64,000 nucleotides of DNA from Bisporella sp. PMI_857 (taxonomy: Eukaryota; Ascomycota; Leotiomycetes; Helotiales; Helotiaceae): contig JAJSPD010000087.1 in NCBI GenBank assembly GCA_021307315.1, positions 62,001-126,000 on the forward strand, read 5' to 3'. The notes under the pieces were generated by a model. That model did not search any database, had not been told where the DNA came from, and saw nothing but the letters and a program-made list of their open reading frames with translations. Positions 35,201 to 45,796 of the stretch are shown piece by piece; positions within the stretch are counted from its first letter, which is position 1; every line of letters starts with the position of its first letter. A program made the translations under genes and the position numbers.

Positions 35201-36016
35201 TTCTTATGTGAAATTGATGGCTGGCTAGAGTGATAGTGCCACAATCAAGGCCTTCACCAGTAATGTTACTGCGAAGGGTGTAGGGCTCGAGGGTTACAGC
35301 AGCTGTTGAATCCGGCGTGGTTATCTGTTGTAAGATAGTTCGTAGAAGGCAGTTCAGTACTTTATACGCTTTATACATATAAATTGAAATCATTCTCTAG
35401 AATGGCGCCGAATCTTGCAGAGTCGCGACATGACCCGCAGCTACACCTTTCCTCCTTAGTTTGGTATTCTTGGAACCTCCTATTAGACACCCTACAAGGT
35501 CCCAGGAATTAGGCTTCCTAACACGCATAATTTAAGCGTTTTTCCTTTTTTTTTCTTGTATAATTTTGGAACTTGAAAAAAGGTATACAAAACTTATGAT
35601 TTTAAGCACTTTTTCGAATCGTTTAATTACTTTACAGTATTTTCGCTGTCAGCCATATCTTGAAGCTTACCCATTAGGCTCTCCATCATCGGGCGCAACT
35701 TAGATGCTTCATTCAAGATATTTTTCTGCTATCGACGGCCTTGAGAAGTGTTCCCCGTGCCTCAAGCTCAAGCCACCCTCGTCCAGCAGGAAGCAGCAAA
35801 ATTGATGACAAACTGCCCCGACAGTTTATTAAGGATGCAGCCAAGGGCGTGGGCGGCCCACAGAGGCTAAGAAATCTCTCGGGGAAGTTGAAGATTGGGC
35901 TGACTGGTATGTGCATTTTAATTACTACCTATTGAATTACAAGTAACCCCAAAGAATTAAATCCGTCCACCCTAAAGAAGTCCTCTTATGGTCGCCCAAG
36001 GCAGGTCCTGAGACCA
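35201..36016. other. Intergenic, no recognisable gene
   Basis: Only short unremarkable frames, for example 35713-35935 on both strands. Confidence 0.5.
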
Positions 36017-36394
36017 CTAGACAGGGACGCATGTGGTTCTGAAAGAACTAACATCATTCTGTTGAACGAAGGGTTGGAAGTTCGGAACCTGCGCGTCGGA
36101 GCAAGTAGAGGTAGGTGCCCAGTCCGCTGCTTTGGTCTGGCAATTAGGGCTATCGTACAGCGTAATACAGCACCTGGTGGTCCGTTCAGTGTTGTAAGCG
36201 TACCAATGCATGGAGGAGGCTTTGTTGTTAAGGGGGCTCATGCTGGCGAAGCATTTGGTCCCAGTGCCTCCTGGACCGCCCCAAGTGGCCTCTTCTCCCT
36301 TGTAGTTCGCGTTCTCGTAGAAGCGCACACGCCAGGCCATAGTCCCGGGGACTAGGGCAAGAAGGGCTGCTGCTGAAATAGCGGACAACTTCAT
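36017..36394 (-). CDS. Secreted beta/gamma-crystallin-like protein, 125 aa
   Basis: The likely start is the ATG at 36394, not the longer in-frame upstream codon at 36463, because it opens directly into a signal peptide (MKLSAISAAALLALVPGTMA). The mature part reads WRVRFYENANYKGEEATWGG, then KCFASM, NNKASSMHWYA, CCITLYDSPNC and a final VSSFRTTC. The F/Y-x-x-x-x-Y/F-x-G start and the repeated short beta strands resemble a beta/gamma-crystallin-type fold, used by small secreted microbial proteins including some antimicrobials. Six cysteines suggest disulfides. It is a single open exon and looks intact. The function is unknown; secretion is well supported, the fold is inferred. Confidence 0.7.
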   Translation of the reverse strand: MKLSAISAAALLALVPGTMAWRVRFYENANYKGEEATWGGPGGTGTKCFASMSPLNNKASSMHWYAYNTERTTRCCITLYDSPNCQTKAADWAPTSTCSDAQVPNFQPFVQQNDVSSFRTTCVPV

Positions 36395-38910
36395 GGTGGA
36401 TCTTCTATTGCTTTCAGTCAGCCTACTAATGTAAAATGCAGCGTGTCTTGAAGTGATACTCACGGGTAAATATAAGGACAGGATAGCTTCTCGAGGAATG
36501 CAACTTCTTCAATCGTGGCACTGTGTGGGAGTTAGCCGTGCTCAGGAGAGCCGATAACTGCTGGGAGTTCGTACCTATTTTCTTTGCAAGGGGTGCCGTT
36601 GTCTGTGAAAAGTCGAAAGAAAGGAGGGCGAGAAGGAGCTACTTATTGCCTCCTAAGGGGGTTATACGCTATGATACCGTTTAACACACCACGAATCCAT
36701 TGGTTAATGATCTATATCCTCTACCCGGTCCCTCTTCTGAATTGTGTAAATAGTACATTGCTTGATGCAGGGGAAATATGGTAGTAAGCACTTGTAGATA
36801 TGAAAGTGGTTAGAGTGAGCTCGAAATATCTAGGCATGAACAAATGTGGAGAATTAGAATTAATACTATGCGCGGAAGTCTTGGATAGCATGGTAAGGTT
36901 TCTGTAATTTGGAGCTAAGAAGGTGAATAAATTCTTTATTCGCGGGGTACAGGAACTAGTAGCACTCCTACTTCGCACAAGCTCTAATATTCAACCAATT
37001 CACACCCATGCGCTCTGCAAAGAGTTCTTTCCAAACTAAATAAAAATCGCATAATGTTACGAACGCAATAATTATTGACTTCATTCAAGAAATAAGCAAT
37101 GAATGTACTTTAGTATTTTTAACAAAAAGAGGTTATTTAAAGCAATAGGAATTTCTTCAAAGTAGCATTGCCAAGCGGGGCGAAACATAAAGGCCGGTAC
37201 AAAGTGACTCCGCCACCAAGTGGCTTTTCTTACCCTATTACTAATATTGTTAAATTCGCGTTCAAGTATCCTCCGCAATTATACTTTGGTTAAGGACATG
37301 TTTTGCCATGGCCAGTTGGCAGCTGCAAACGCCGCACATGGTGTTGGAGAACCATGCTTTTACATGGCCATTGAGCCGAGTTATTTATAACTTGTCTATG
37401 GAGAGTGAGGCTGAAATAAGGCCATCGGGTCAGCAGTGTCCTAGTTTCCCCGAGTTGGGGTCTGTGCCACTAATTGGATTTCTAATTACTCCGATTGAGT
37501 CTTGTAATAACTAAATATCCACTTATTAGCCTTTATCATCTCTGCTCAAATATGCTATAAACTGTTGGGACTTCACCAAGTCGTTGCTATTCCCTGTGCC
37601 CGCGTTGCTGACATACGGTAGTTCCCATGATCTAATTTAGCAATTATTACAATCATGTATCCTTTATCAACTAAAGCTTTACAAGGCTTATCAATTAAGA
37701 ATACTAAGCAAAAGAAAGAACGGTAATCTAGAGTAACTTACCCGAAAACGTTAATTATAGGCTGTTCATGCCTCAGGCATTAATGTGGCTAGTGAAGCGC
37801 GCTAGAGTTTTAGATATAAATGCTTTAATGCATAAAAGCGATAAAGTTATGCAAATACGCAAATACAAGGTGCGTGAGGTAGAGTGATATAACTACAAAG
37901 GCGATTCGGTAATGATAGTAGTAGTAATAATGATAGTGATAGTAATAGGTCAATACCCGGATACAAACTGATCTCTGCCTGTATTCTCGTATTGGGATCC
38001 CATGGCATGCCCCGCTGAGTCGGCACGTGGCATAGTGGATACCTTATATTCAGCCGCCACATGTGCTAGGTGTAGCGATCAAGAATATGGGGGCTAGCCC
38101 CCAAACCCCTCTATATTACTAAAGTGTAGCGCAATTGCCCTGCGGCAAGTGATTAGGTACTACAAGCGTCTTGTAGCTGGACGGGCTCTAGGATTGTGAG
38201 CGTGCTGGTGAGCAGTCTCAACCGAGAATCCTTCCCTGGCACAAATAGGTAGCTAGGACGGCGTACCTAGCACACTCACAATCCTTGGAAGGTTAGGTCA
38301 GCCACGCCCTTCCCAGCATAGCCAAGTCCCACCAAACCTTGCTGGCCCTCACTAGCGAGCCGAACAGATGGTCGAGAAGACCCGAATCTGTATCGCCCTA
38401 ACAAAAAATTTGAAAGGTGGGAACTGCGGCTCCGTTATGCCCCACTTTGATTCCTTGCTACCCTGTGGCTTATTGGGTTGGGCTTTGGCTGGCTCCCCGC
38501 TAATAAAATTTCTTATCATTGAGAATTGGTTGGCATTAGCAGAAAGCGTGGTTATAGATTGAACCCCTTCGTCTGCCAGGACACCTGATCCGCTTCCTCA
38601 CAAAGTTTCTACCGAAGCCGATTTGGGATTCCTTATGGGAATACCTCATATAATAAACGTAACAATATCGTAAAGAGATATACTGTAATTACCTTTTCTC
38701 ATTATAAAATACGTTTTCTTTATTTCAAGGCAGGATTACGATGCAGGGCTAGATTGAGGGGCTTAACTACCATTTGCAATCAATCTAGATGGACCTTGTC
38801 CCACCCCATATTGAGCATTATTCATACAAAAAGCAGTCTCAAACCGAAACCTGCCAGATGAGCAAGCTTTCCGTCGCGTCCTCAAACGATGCTCCCGAGC
38901 TATTATCGCT
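36395..38910. other. Gene-poor stretch
   Basis: No gene recognised. A hairpin-like inverted repeat lies at 38189-38286. Frames at 36584-36978 and 37081-37514 lack family features. Confidence 0.5.
38189..38286. repeat. Short inverted repeat (18-base arms)
   Basis: The left arm TAGGATTGTGAGCGTGCT (38189-38206) pairs with the right arm AGCACACTCACAATCCTT (38269-38286) with few mismatches over a 62-base loop. It could be a MITE end pair or a hairpin. Confidence 0.55.
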
Positions 38911-39820
38911 CTAGCATCCGGACATGCCACTCTCCATCAAAGGAGAGTCCTTGTACATAAGCAAACCAGCTTCCAAGCGACTAAGTCCACTCTCTGCCAT
39001 TTCCCGAATACCGCTAATAACACTAACTAGATCCTGAAAAGCAGCAAGAATCTGATCATCTACGTTGCAGCGGTCTCGCACTCGGTTCATGCAGTCGGCA
39101 AGAATATAATCTTTGTTGTACTTCAACCCGAAGTGATCCGTTGCTACCAGAATCTTAAGGGTCTCAAGGTCTGCAACACGGCTGCTGTTTCAAGTAAATG
39201 GGGACCTTGGAGTCGGGGGCAGGAGCTGTATTCGGACCATCGATCGAGGAACAATTGAAGGACATTGTGGCTGTTATAGGTGATGGCCGTCGTAAGAGGA
39301 GTATATGATGTTATGTCGGCGGCATTGATGTTGGCACCGTATTCTAATAACAAGGTTGCAAAGCTCGCGTTGTCTGTTCGCGAGACATGAATGAGTGGCG
39401 TCTTTCAATCCACACCGCTGGCGTCGGCGCCTGCGCCAAAGTCTAGAAGTGTTTTGAGAACGAAGGCATTTGCGGAATTGCGTGCAGCACAGTTAAGAGG
39501 ACTTCCAATTTTGAGGTTGCCAGGGATTATTGGATCCGGACATCTCCCGACTTCAAGTAACAGTCGAACACAAACGATATAGCCGCGTTCTGCAGCATAA
39601 GATACCGGTCCAGTCCACTGGATATCCGGGGTGTTAGGGTCAGCCTTTTCGTCTTCTCTCGCAGCTGCCCAGGTTAAGGGGGTACGTCCCAAAGCGTCCA
39701 CGGCGTCGATGCCATCCCGATAAAGAACCAAGGCTTCGTCGAGACTCTGAAAGCTAAGGCCAATCACGATCTTATGAAGGACTGTGAAGTTCTGATTCTC
39801 GGTCCAGTCGCTCCCAGCGG
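38911..39820 (-). pseudogene. Ankyrin-repeat protein, C-terminal part (broken)
   Basis: Minus-strand ankyrin units: LGRTPLTWAAAREDEK, WTGPVSYAAERGYIVCVRLLL, GSPLNCAARNSANAFVLKTLL and, after an in-frame TGA where the family has Gly (D-stop-KTPLIHVSRTD), LLLEYGANINAADITSYTPL and TTAITYNSHNVLQLFLDRW. Near 39160 the frame shifts and continues DLETLKILVATDHFGLKYNK into LADCMNRVRDRCNV and EAGLLMYKDSPLMES. Part of one repeat is also missing between DEK and ADPN. The sequence is a recognisable C-terminal half of a fungal ankyrin protein with one nonsense codon, one frameshift and a small deletion. Homology is lost at about 39820, where an opposite-strand ankyrin fragment begins. Confidence 0.8.
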
Positions 39821-40407
39821 TAAGGCAACCAACGGAGAGGCAGCTCTTCTCGTCGCAGCCCGATCTGGTCGTGAGGGATATATGAAGGTGTTGATCGAAT
39901 CCCCAGGTTTGCATAAAATTGATCTGAATCTTGCTGAGAATGGTTATGGCTGGACGCCCTTAATCGTCGCTTATGTCCAAGGTAATCAATCAGTCGTGGA
40001 GATTCTCCTCGACGCTGGAGCTAACCAAAGTCTCTGTGATGCGTTAGCTAGACTGCCAGTGATCACACTGCCTTCAGAGGCTTTTGGCCAATAAGCAAAC
40101 TACTTGCCGCGACGCCACCAGGAAGCCCTCTCGAATTCCCAAGGTCCAGCTTCTCGAGATGAATGCTTTACCTCCCTGCAATGCGGACGAGACCAGAATC
40201 TTCGTCATTACTGGCACTTTGAACACGCGTGAGCTGAAGCATGCAGTGGATGGGGATCCTTATTTAACCAAAATCCCATACAATCCGTATCCAGAGATTA
40301 AATTTTCAGTTAATATCAGCGCTGTGGATGCCACTGGATCAACTGGTCTGATACAATTACCAATTTTGAATGATGCGACCAGTATCAAAAGCTGGAATAG
40401 AGCGTAG
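39800..40407 (+). pseudogene. Ankyrin-GDPD-type protein fragment (Gde1/Pho81-like)
   Basis: The plus strand reads ATNGEAALLVAARSGREGYM, GWTPLIVAYVQGNQSVVEIL and LLDAGANQSLCDA (ankyrin). After a frame change it reads ASDHTAFRGFWPISKLLAAT, and after another ETRIFVITGTLNTRELKHAV, then FSVNISAVDATGSTGLIQLP. The order of ankyrin repeats, then a beta-rich xRIFVxxGxLxT...VDxxPY...QLPIL region, is that of fungal proteins with N-terminal ankyrins before a glycerophosphodiester phosphodiesterase (GDPD) domain, involved in phospholipid turnover or phosphate sensing. The GDPD catalytic domain itself is absent. All three plus frames are needed to read the homology, so it is a relic. Confidence 0.6.
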
Positions 40408-41946
40408 GTGTCGGCCAGTTATTGCAACGCTACGGGCCGTACTAGTACAGTCCATTGAAAATAAAGTATGTGAACGTACACGAATAATTGATTGATTGAT
40501 TGAACGCTGTTGATTAATTGAACACGTTTTGTATAGATTCGAAATTTAATGCAACGCCAATACCTGACGCTCAATGCGCTGCTAATAAGTCTGCATTAGC
40601 CCTGTAGTATAAAATTTTGGATAACATGAGCACCGTAATACAAAATAATCTTGTGCTAGTTCAATAGAAAGCCCAAACTAAGGCCATAAAATAGCGCAAC
40701 ATTTAAAGTAATCGTATTAGTAATTCTACTATTATTAAGAAAATAGTCGGTTATGCGGATATCAAAATTTGATGGGGTGTCACGTAGCCAGAGAAACCAG
40801 AATTCATGTTACACAGTGTGAGAACAAAATTATTCAATTATTCAATTCATTAATCAGATATTCAGCTTAGTCAGCTTTGAATTTGATTTGAATATGATTT
40901 GAATATGATTTAAATCATTAATCATGAATACCACGTGACTTACTCGGGTGTTCTACTGATATATAATTATAAGTTTAATTTAAATTATTGTTACGACACG
41001 CTTTGTGGATCTACAAATACAAAAGCAACGGTGGTATTATATAAAAATCTATAGCTGGAAAAAAAAAAAGCTAGAAAAAAGCAAACTATATATACACGAA
41101 GGAGCCTAGTAGCTCGGCAGCAAGTCACGTGCTCGACCAGGGTCGGGACGTGACAAGTTCCAGTGGGTTGCAGCCGCATTTTCTTTTTTCTGCCGGTTTT
41201 ATTTCTTACCGCCTTCCTAAGTTGGCTGACCGCTTCTTTTTGTAGCATTAATCAAATCATTAATCAGATATTCATTGAATATCTGAGTAGCTTTGATTTG
41301 AATATGATTAATAGTTGATTTGATTTGATTTGAATATGATTAATGGCTTCATTAATCAGATATTCATGCATTTGTCACACTGTTCATGTACAAGTGTCGA
41401 GTTTTCCGGGTGGAGTTAAAAATAGATATATTTTTTTACACAGGTTTTAACCCCTTATGGCTAGCATTATCCCAGGCCCCTGCATTCGCTTACTTCCCCG
41501 CTCTGAGATACTGCACGTGAGCCACAGGCTTCCGCCCGGGTTTTACTTACTCCACTTCCAATCCTCAGTCTTGGAGCACCACGGTGGATTGACGGGACCG
41601 TTTTTGGGTGCATACTTCGACCCATCACAAGCCAGAAACTGAGGCTTCCAGCATCTCCAAACGTCAACACTTTTAAAACGCTGCGAAGATTCGCATCATC
41701 ACCAAATCTTTCTTAATTGAACTATAAGCTTATCTTAAGCTGCTCCTTAATTTGCATACCCACCCTTTGAGTTTGATTCAGAGCAGAGAATCCCTCGCAT
41801 TCCCGTACAACTTGCCACGCTACACCCCCAACTTACCATCAACTTCACAAAGTTACCAACTTGAGTGCAATTCCGATAATCATAGCGCCTGCGGACCATT
41901 CCGCCATACAATCAGCGGATAATACCAACCCGCAAACTCCAGAAAA
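40408..41946. other. Intergenic, mostly a hAT-like element and AT-rich repeats
   Basis: Dominated by the inverted-end element at 40814-41382. The last 300 bases before 41947 hold the presumed promoter and 5' UTR of the F-box gene. An ATTG microsatellite lies near 40486-40501. Confidence 0.5.
40814..41382. mobile_element. hAT-like non-autonomous element
   Basis: Starts CAGTGTGAGAACAAA and ends, on the other strand, CAGTGTGACAAATGC, giving an 8-base perfect terminal inverted repeat of the CAGTG type. It is immediately flanked by near-identical direct repeats TTCATGTTACA (40803-40813) and TTCATGTACA (41383-41392). The interior has repeated TTAATCAGATATTCA (three copies) and TTTGAATATGATT blocks. 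There is no transposase frame. The end sequence resembles that of the element inside the second HET pseudogene. Class call from ends only. Confidence 0.55.
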
Positions 41947-43279
41947 ATGAATCTCGAATCCGAAAGCCAGCCTACAAGGCATATATCTATCAACACTCTT
42001 CCTAATGAACTACTCTTAAATATTTTTGGATATCTCGATGGGCATCAACCGTCCGCGTCGCATCTTGCGGTCTACGACGAACCTAGCTTCGATCTTACAC
42101 AATCAGGTATCACCGATCTCAAATCCATCTCTTGCGGCTCTAAACGATGGAGGGAGGTGGTCCTGCCAGTGCTATTCAGACATTCACAGCTCATAATCAC
42201 AGAAACAATGACAAATGGAGGCAAACTGCCATCAGATATTAAGCTGTTCTTCAATTTTATCACCCAAAATCGGCTGCACAAGGTCATTACAAGTTTTACC
42301 TTGATCTGCTATAACCAGAGCTTTAAGGTGATCTATAATAGAGATCCCTCGCATGTTTTATTAACCTTTTGGAGGTCATTGTTTAGTGTTATTGATCCGA
42401 TTGACCTTCTGATTATTGCGCCGTCTCAAGCGCTGAGTTTCCTGACGGCTTGCCCGGTCAATGTTGACGACAGTTGGTGTTTTGATTGTCCATGCCAGTA
42501 TCTACGACTGCAAAGATCTCCAACTCGTCAAGTCGATAAGAGCATGCCAGACATAGACAGGGATTCGGGTCAAAAGACCAAATCGATATCCACACCTTCT
42601 ATAATACCCAACGTTTATGAGGAACTTCCAAACCCATCTGAATTCCACGGAGGCCCTGAGGGGAATGAAGAAAATGCCTTTGCTGATGCTTCGGTTTTAT
42701 TCGGTCGCCCTTGGTCGAAATTGCTCCTGAACGAAGGCTCATTCATACGAGTATATGCAACGCATGAGTTCTGGAAGAGACAGCCACCTTCTGTATGTGT
42801 ATTCTACAAGTAGAAGACCTCTATCCTAACTACTACCCTAGATTCTATCCCATCTCCTCGGAACGCCAACCAGCAGCCCTCTCTTCAGCCCTTCAATCAG
42901 AGATATGGAATACATCAGCATCTTCCCGATGGATTCCCACTTCTCCAACATTACTCAAAAATTCCCAAGACTAGATCGTTTATACGTGCAATTTGTTCCG
43001 CGGAGCGAGATCCTCCATGACGCTAGCAGGATGACCCAAGTGGAATCCGAGAATCTCTGGATGGAAAGGAATCGCTGTTATGCATTGTTAATGCGAGAGC
43101 TATTCAACGTCCCACCTGTAGGAAATTACCGATGGCTCCAAACTTTTGAATCTGGTGATGCAGAGGATAAAGATGGGTGGAATATGGCAGAGTACATGAA
43201 GAGTGCCGGCAATGGCTGGAAGGTCACTGAAGAGGGTGTTTTTTTTAGGGATGAGATAGATTTTCCACCAGGCCTGTAA
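41947..43279 (+). CDS. F-box protein, 427 aa, 2 exons
   Basis: Exon 1 is 41947-42792, the intron is 42793-42841 (GTATGT, CTAAC, CCCTAG) and exon 2 is 42842-43279. The frame is kept (1284 bases). The F-box lies at about residues 13-85: ISINTLPNELLLNIFGYLDG, then DLKSISCGSKRWREVVLPVL after an insert. The C-terminal third carries MEYISIFPMDSHFSNITQKF, PRLDRLYVQFVPRSEIL, MERNRCYALLMREL and WLQTFESGDAEDKDGW. This block recurs in a fungal F-box family. F-box proteins recruit substrates to SCF ubiquitin ligases; the substrate is unknown. The gene looks intact. Its stop is directly adjacent to a converging kinase pseudogene. Confidence 0.85.
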
Positions 43280-44015
43280 AGGTGGCTACTGGCAAATGTT
43301 GTGGCATCAACAATACGGTTGCAGGGTCCAAAATCTCCTAGCTGGAACTGATGTTGACCGTCCGGCGGCGATATGTAGAGAATGTTCTCTGGTTTCACAT
43401 CTCAATGAACGATGCCCTTCTATGTAATGCAGTCAAGCGCCTGTAGCATTTGCGAGAAGACGAATTTCGCAACAGCAGACGTACCGACTCCACTTTCGAC
43501 CAATGATTCCAAAGTCAGCCCATTCAGGTCCATACATATCTCCACATTTGGCTCGCCCCAGCTTTGTGACGCGATATAATTGACGATGTGTGGCTAGCCA
43601 GATATCAGTTCAATGTGTTAAGAAGGTTTAAGAAGCCTTGCGAGGATTGAGTTAAGCAACCGGCATCACACCTGGGGTGTTTAGCTGGAACTCCGGCTCC
43701 AGACATGCCTTAACGACATACTCCAACTGATCGTTTCAATATCCCTGGCTTTCGAGATGACACAGTAAAGGAATACTGTGCTTAGCAGCAATCGCAAGTC
43801 AAGGAGTCAGCACTAAAAGTAGGCTTTAAACAGCTTGCGGCGTGGCGTGATAATAAATAAGGGCTTCAGCCCCAGGCTGATCCGCCGAAATCCAAACCCT
43901 AAGTTTTTTATCGATGAAGACGTACAGGAAAGGATTGCCGAACATGTCGTAAGTGACATTGACTACTGGTTCGAGAACATCAGGCAATCTAAGATTGAGG
44001 ATAACTAGAATAAGA
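43276..44015 (-). pseudogene. Protein kinase pseudogene
   Basis: Minus-strand homology runs from LRLPDVLEPVVNVTYDMFGN and LRVWISADQPGAEALIYYHA near 44010-43850, through HSIPLLCHLESQGY and LEYVVKACLEPEFQLN. It then reads PHIVNYIASQSWGEPNVEIC, FVFSQMLQALDCIT-stop-KGIVH-stop-DVKPENILYI and FQLGDFGPCNRIVDATTFAS. The catalytic-loop motif HRDVKPEN has its Arg replaced by TGA, and a TAG precedes KGIVH where a Trp would fit. DFG is kept. Homology ends just after the DFG segment (at about 43276), so the C-lobe is missing and the end coincides with the stop of the converging F-box gene. It cannot encode a kinase. Confidence 0.75.
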
Positions 44016-44674
44016 TGGTGTACATTGCAAGGAGTTTGGACATTAGGAGTTTTGAATTTGAAAACTATTTTGTTACCACATGCTACGCTTATGGTTCTTC
44101 AATGATCAATTCTGAGTACCTAAAATGCCCTCTATACAGTGAGTATCAGCCAGTAATCTTCGAAAGTGCAGCCGTGCACTGAAGCAAAGCACAAGGTGGT
44201 TTCACATAAAGCGTTCTCAGCAAATGGCACGTGCCGTTAACGTTTAAGCTGTCAATTCAGGCAGAAACAAAGCCACCTCTGCCGATATCGGCTAATCCCG
44301 AAGCAAAATCCCACATGACATTTGTAAACTAAAGCCCTGCAAAGTCATCAGAAGCATTGGACTAAACGGAGTAGAGCTGGCTGTATACCAGGTAGCTCAA
44401 AAAAGGAGATACTGTAATAAAATGCATCGGAAGTGACTTGGATTTCCGTACTCCAATGCTTTCTTCATGTAGCGGCTGTATCTGAACACTATACTGTGGT
44501 TCCGAAATATCCCCCTTTTTTCCAAGTCTACGTTTCTAGAAGGCTACATTGAATAGGCAATGCAAAGGAGGGACCATTTCAGCATGGTCCACTTGGAGGC
44601 TGCAGCTCTGCCTCGAATTCTCGACAGAGTAAACTTTTCTCTAATCAAAAGCTCGGAGCCAATACTTTTATCCA

Positions 44675-45456
44675 CACTAAAATTGCAGTGCAGCTCCTGC
44701 TTCTGGAAATGCGAGGAAAAGTGTGGCTTGCACTGAATTTTATCGCCGCTTGTCGCGGCGTGAATTGATATTTGGTTCGCATCTATAACGGTGCACTAAA
44801 ATTGCAGTGCTCACCAACATTGATGTTTGGCTGATGTACAGCCTATGGAATTACAGACCTGTAAAGTTTGTCACACTACTTTCGCTCGCTAGGATTGTTT
44901 TCTATTGGCAGAGTAATTTTAATGCGACAACCTCGACAGCCTTACTTCAATGCACTGCAATTTTAGCGTTGAGAAAGAGGGTTACTCAAGCAAAGAGATA
45001 TTAAATCAGGGCTCAGTTCACCTATTTGCTTACTCGGTAGAGTCCTGCTTTTGTCTTTACTAAAATTGCAGTGCAATAGGTACCTTTATACGAAGTACCT
45101 GTGCGTTTTTACTACTTCACGACTGAAGTTCGCTTTATTTAAGTTACATTGCAGTTTTTGAAAATGCCTTGTCTTAAACAAAAAAAAGTACTTCTCTGAG
45201 CCCAGTAATTGGCAATTGCGGTGGATTTCTTGGAGCAAGATTATATTGCAACCAACTAACCGCGATATTAGTGTAAACAAAACACACTTCTATAAAGCTA
45301 CGAAGTACGTTAATGCTGGAACTCAGCTATAATTTAATAATCGCTCGCCTGTGCAATTATTAGTTAATTTTCACCTGGGCTATCGCTTGTATATAGAAGG
45401 CTAATCGACAATTAATCCTGGTTCGAGGAATGACTTTCTAACGCTAAAACTACAGT
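44675..45456. repeat. Cluster of CTAAAATTGCAGTGC-type inverted/direct repeats
   Basis: Copies of CTAAAATTGCAGTGC start near 44676, 44796 and 45060. An inverted copy GCACTGCAATTTTAG lies at 44952-44966, a diverged inverted copy near 44733-44748, and a diverged direct copy near 45441-45456. These look like terminal repeats of very short, TA-flanked MITEs. Confidence 0.6.
44799..44963. mobile_element. 165-base TA-flanked mini-MITE
   Basis: TA, then AAATTGCAGTGC at the left (44797-44810), and GCACTGCAATTT, then TA at the right (44952-44965). The 12-base terminal inverted repeats are perfect and no coding is present. It fits a Tc1/mariner-type non-autonomous element. Confidence 0.5.
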
Positions 45457-45782
45457 GCAGTTTACACGCTAAACCAGTCCAGCGCGGTAGTAACTTTAAT
45501 AGCAGGGTTAGCAGCTGATTCCTCGAATGCTTTGCACGTTGAGGCGAATTCTAGCTCTTCTACTATGCTATACTTACAGCTTGTTTATAATCATTGAGAA
45601 ATATTTTCAGTCTTGGGTTGTAACGTATAAATAAATGCAAAGAGGTTTAATTGTAAAACAAAGACGATTGTGCACAATAAAGCGCTCCTAACTGCTTCCC
45701 TACGATTAAAGACGCTATATAATGCAGCTAACGTGACTATTAATACAAAACACCTATTAAAACTTAGTGTTTTGTGCTATTT

Positions 45783-45796
45783 GGGGGGGGGGGGGG
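45783..45796. repeat. Poly-G homopolymer
   Basis: A run of about 14 consecutive G bases, read directly. Exact length is often unreliable in assemblies. Confidence 0.8.

Noticed and set aside
36394..36463. Longer N-terminus of the crystallin-like protein
   Set aside because: The upstream in-frame extension (MSITSRHAAFY...) places 23 polar residues before the signal peptide; the internal ATG at 36394 gives a normal secreted protein.
45783..45796. G homopolymer as telomere or G-quadruplex locus
   Set aside because: A single run with no TTAGGG repeats nearby; more likely a simple homopolymer of uncertain length.
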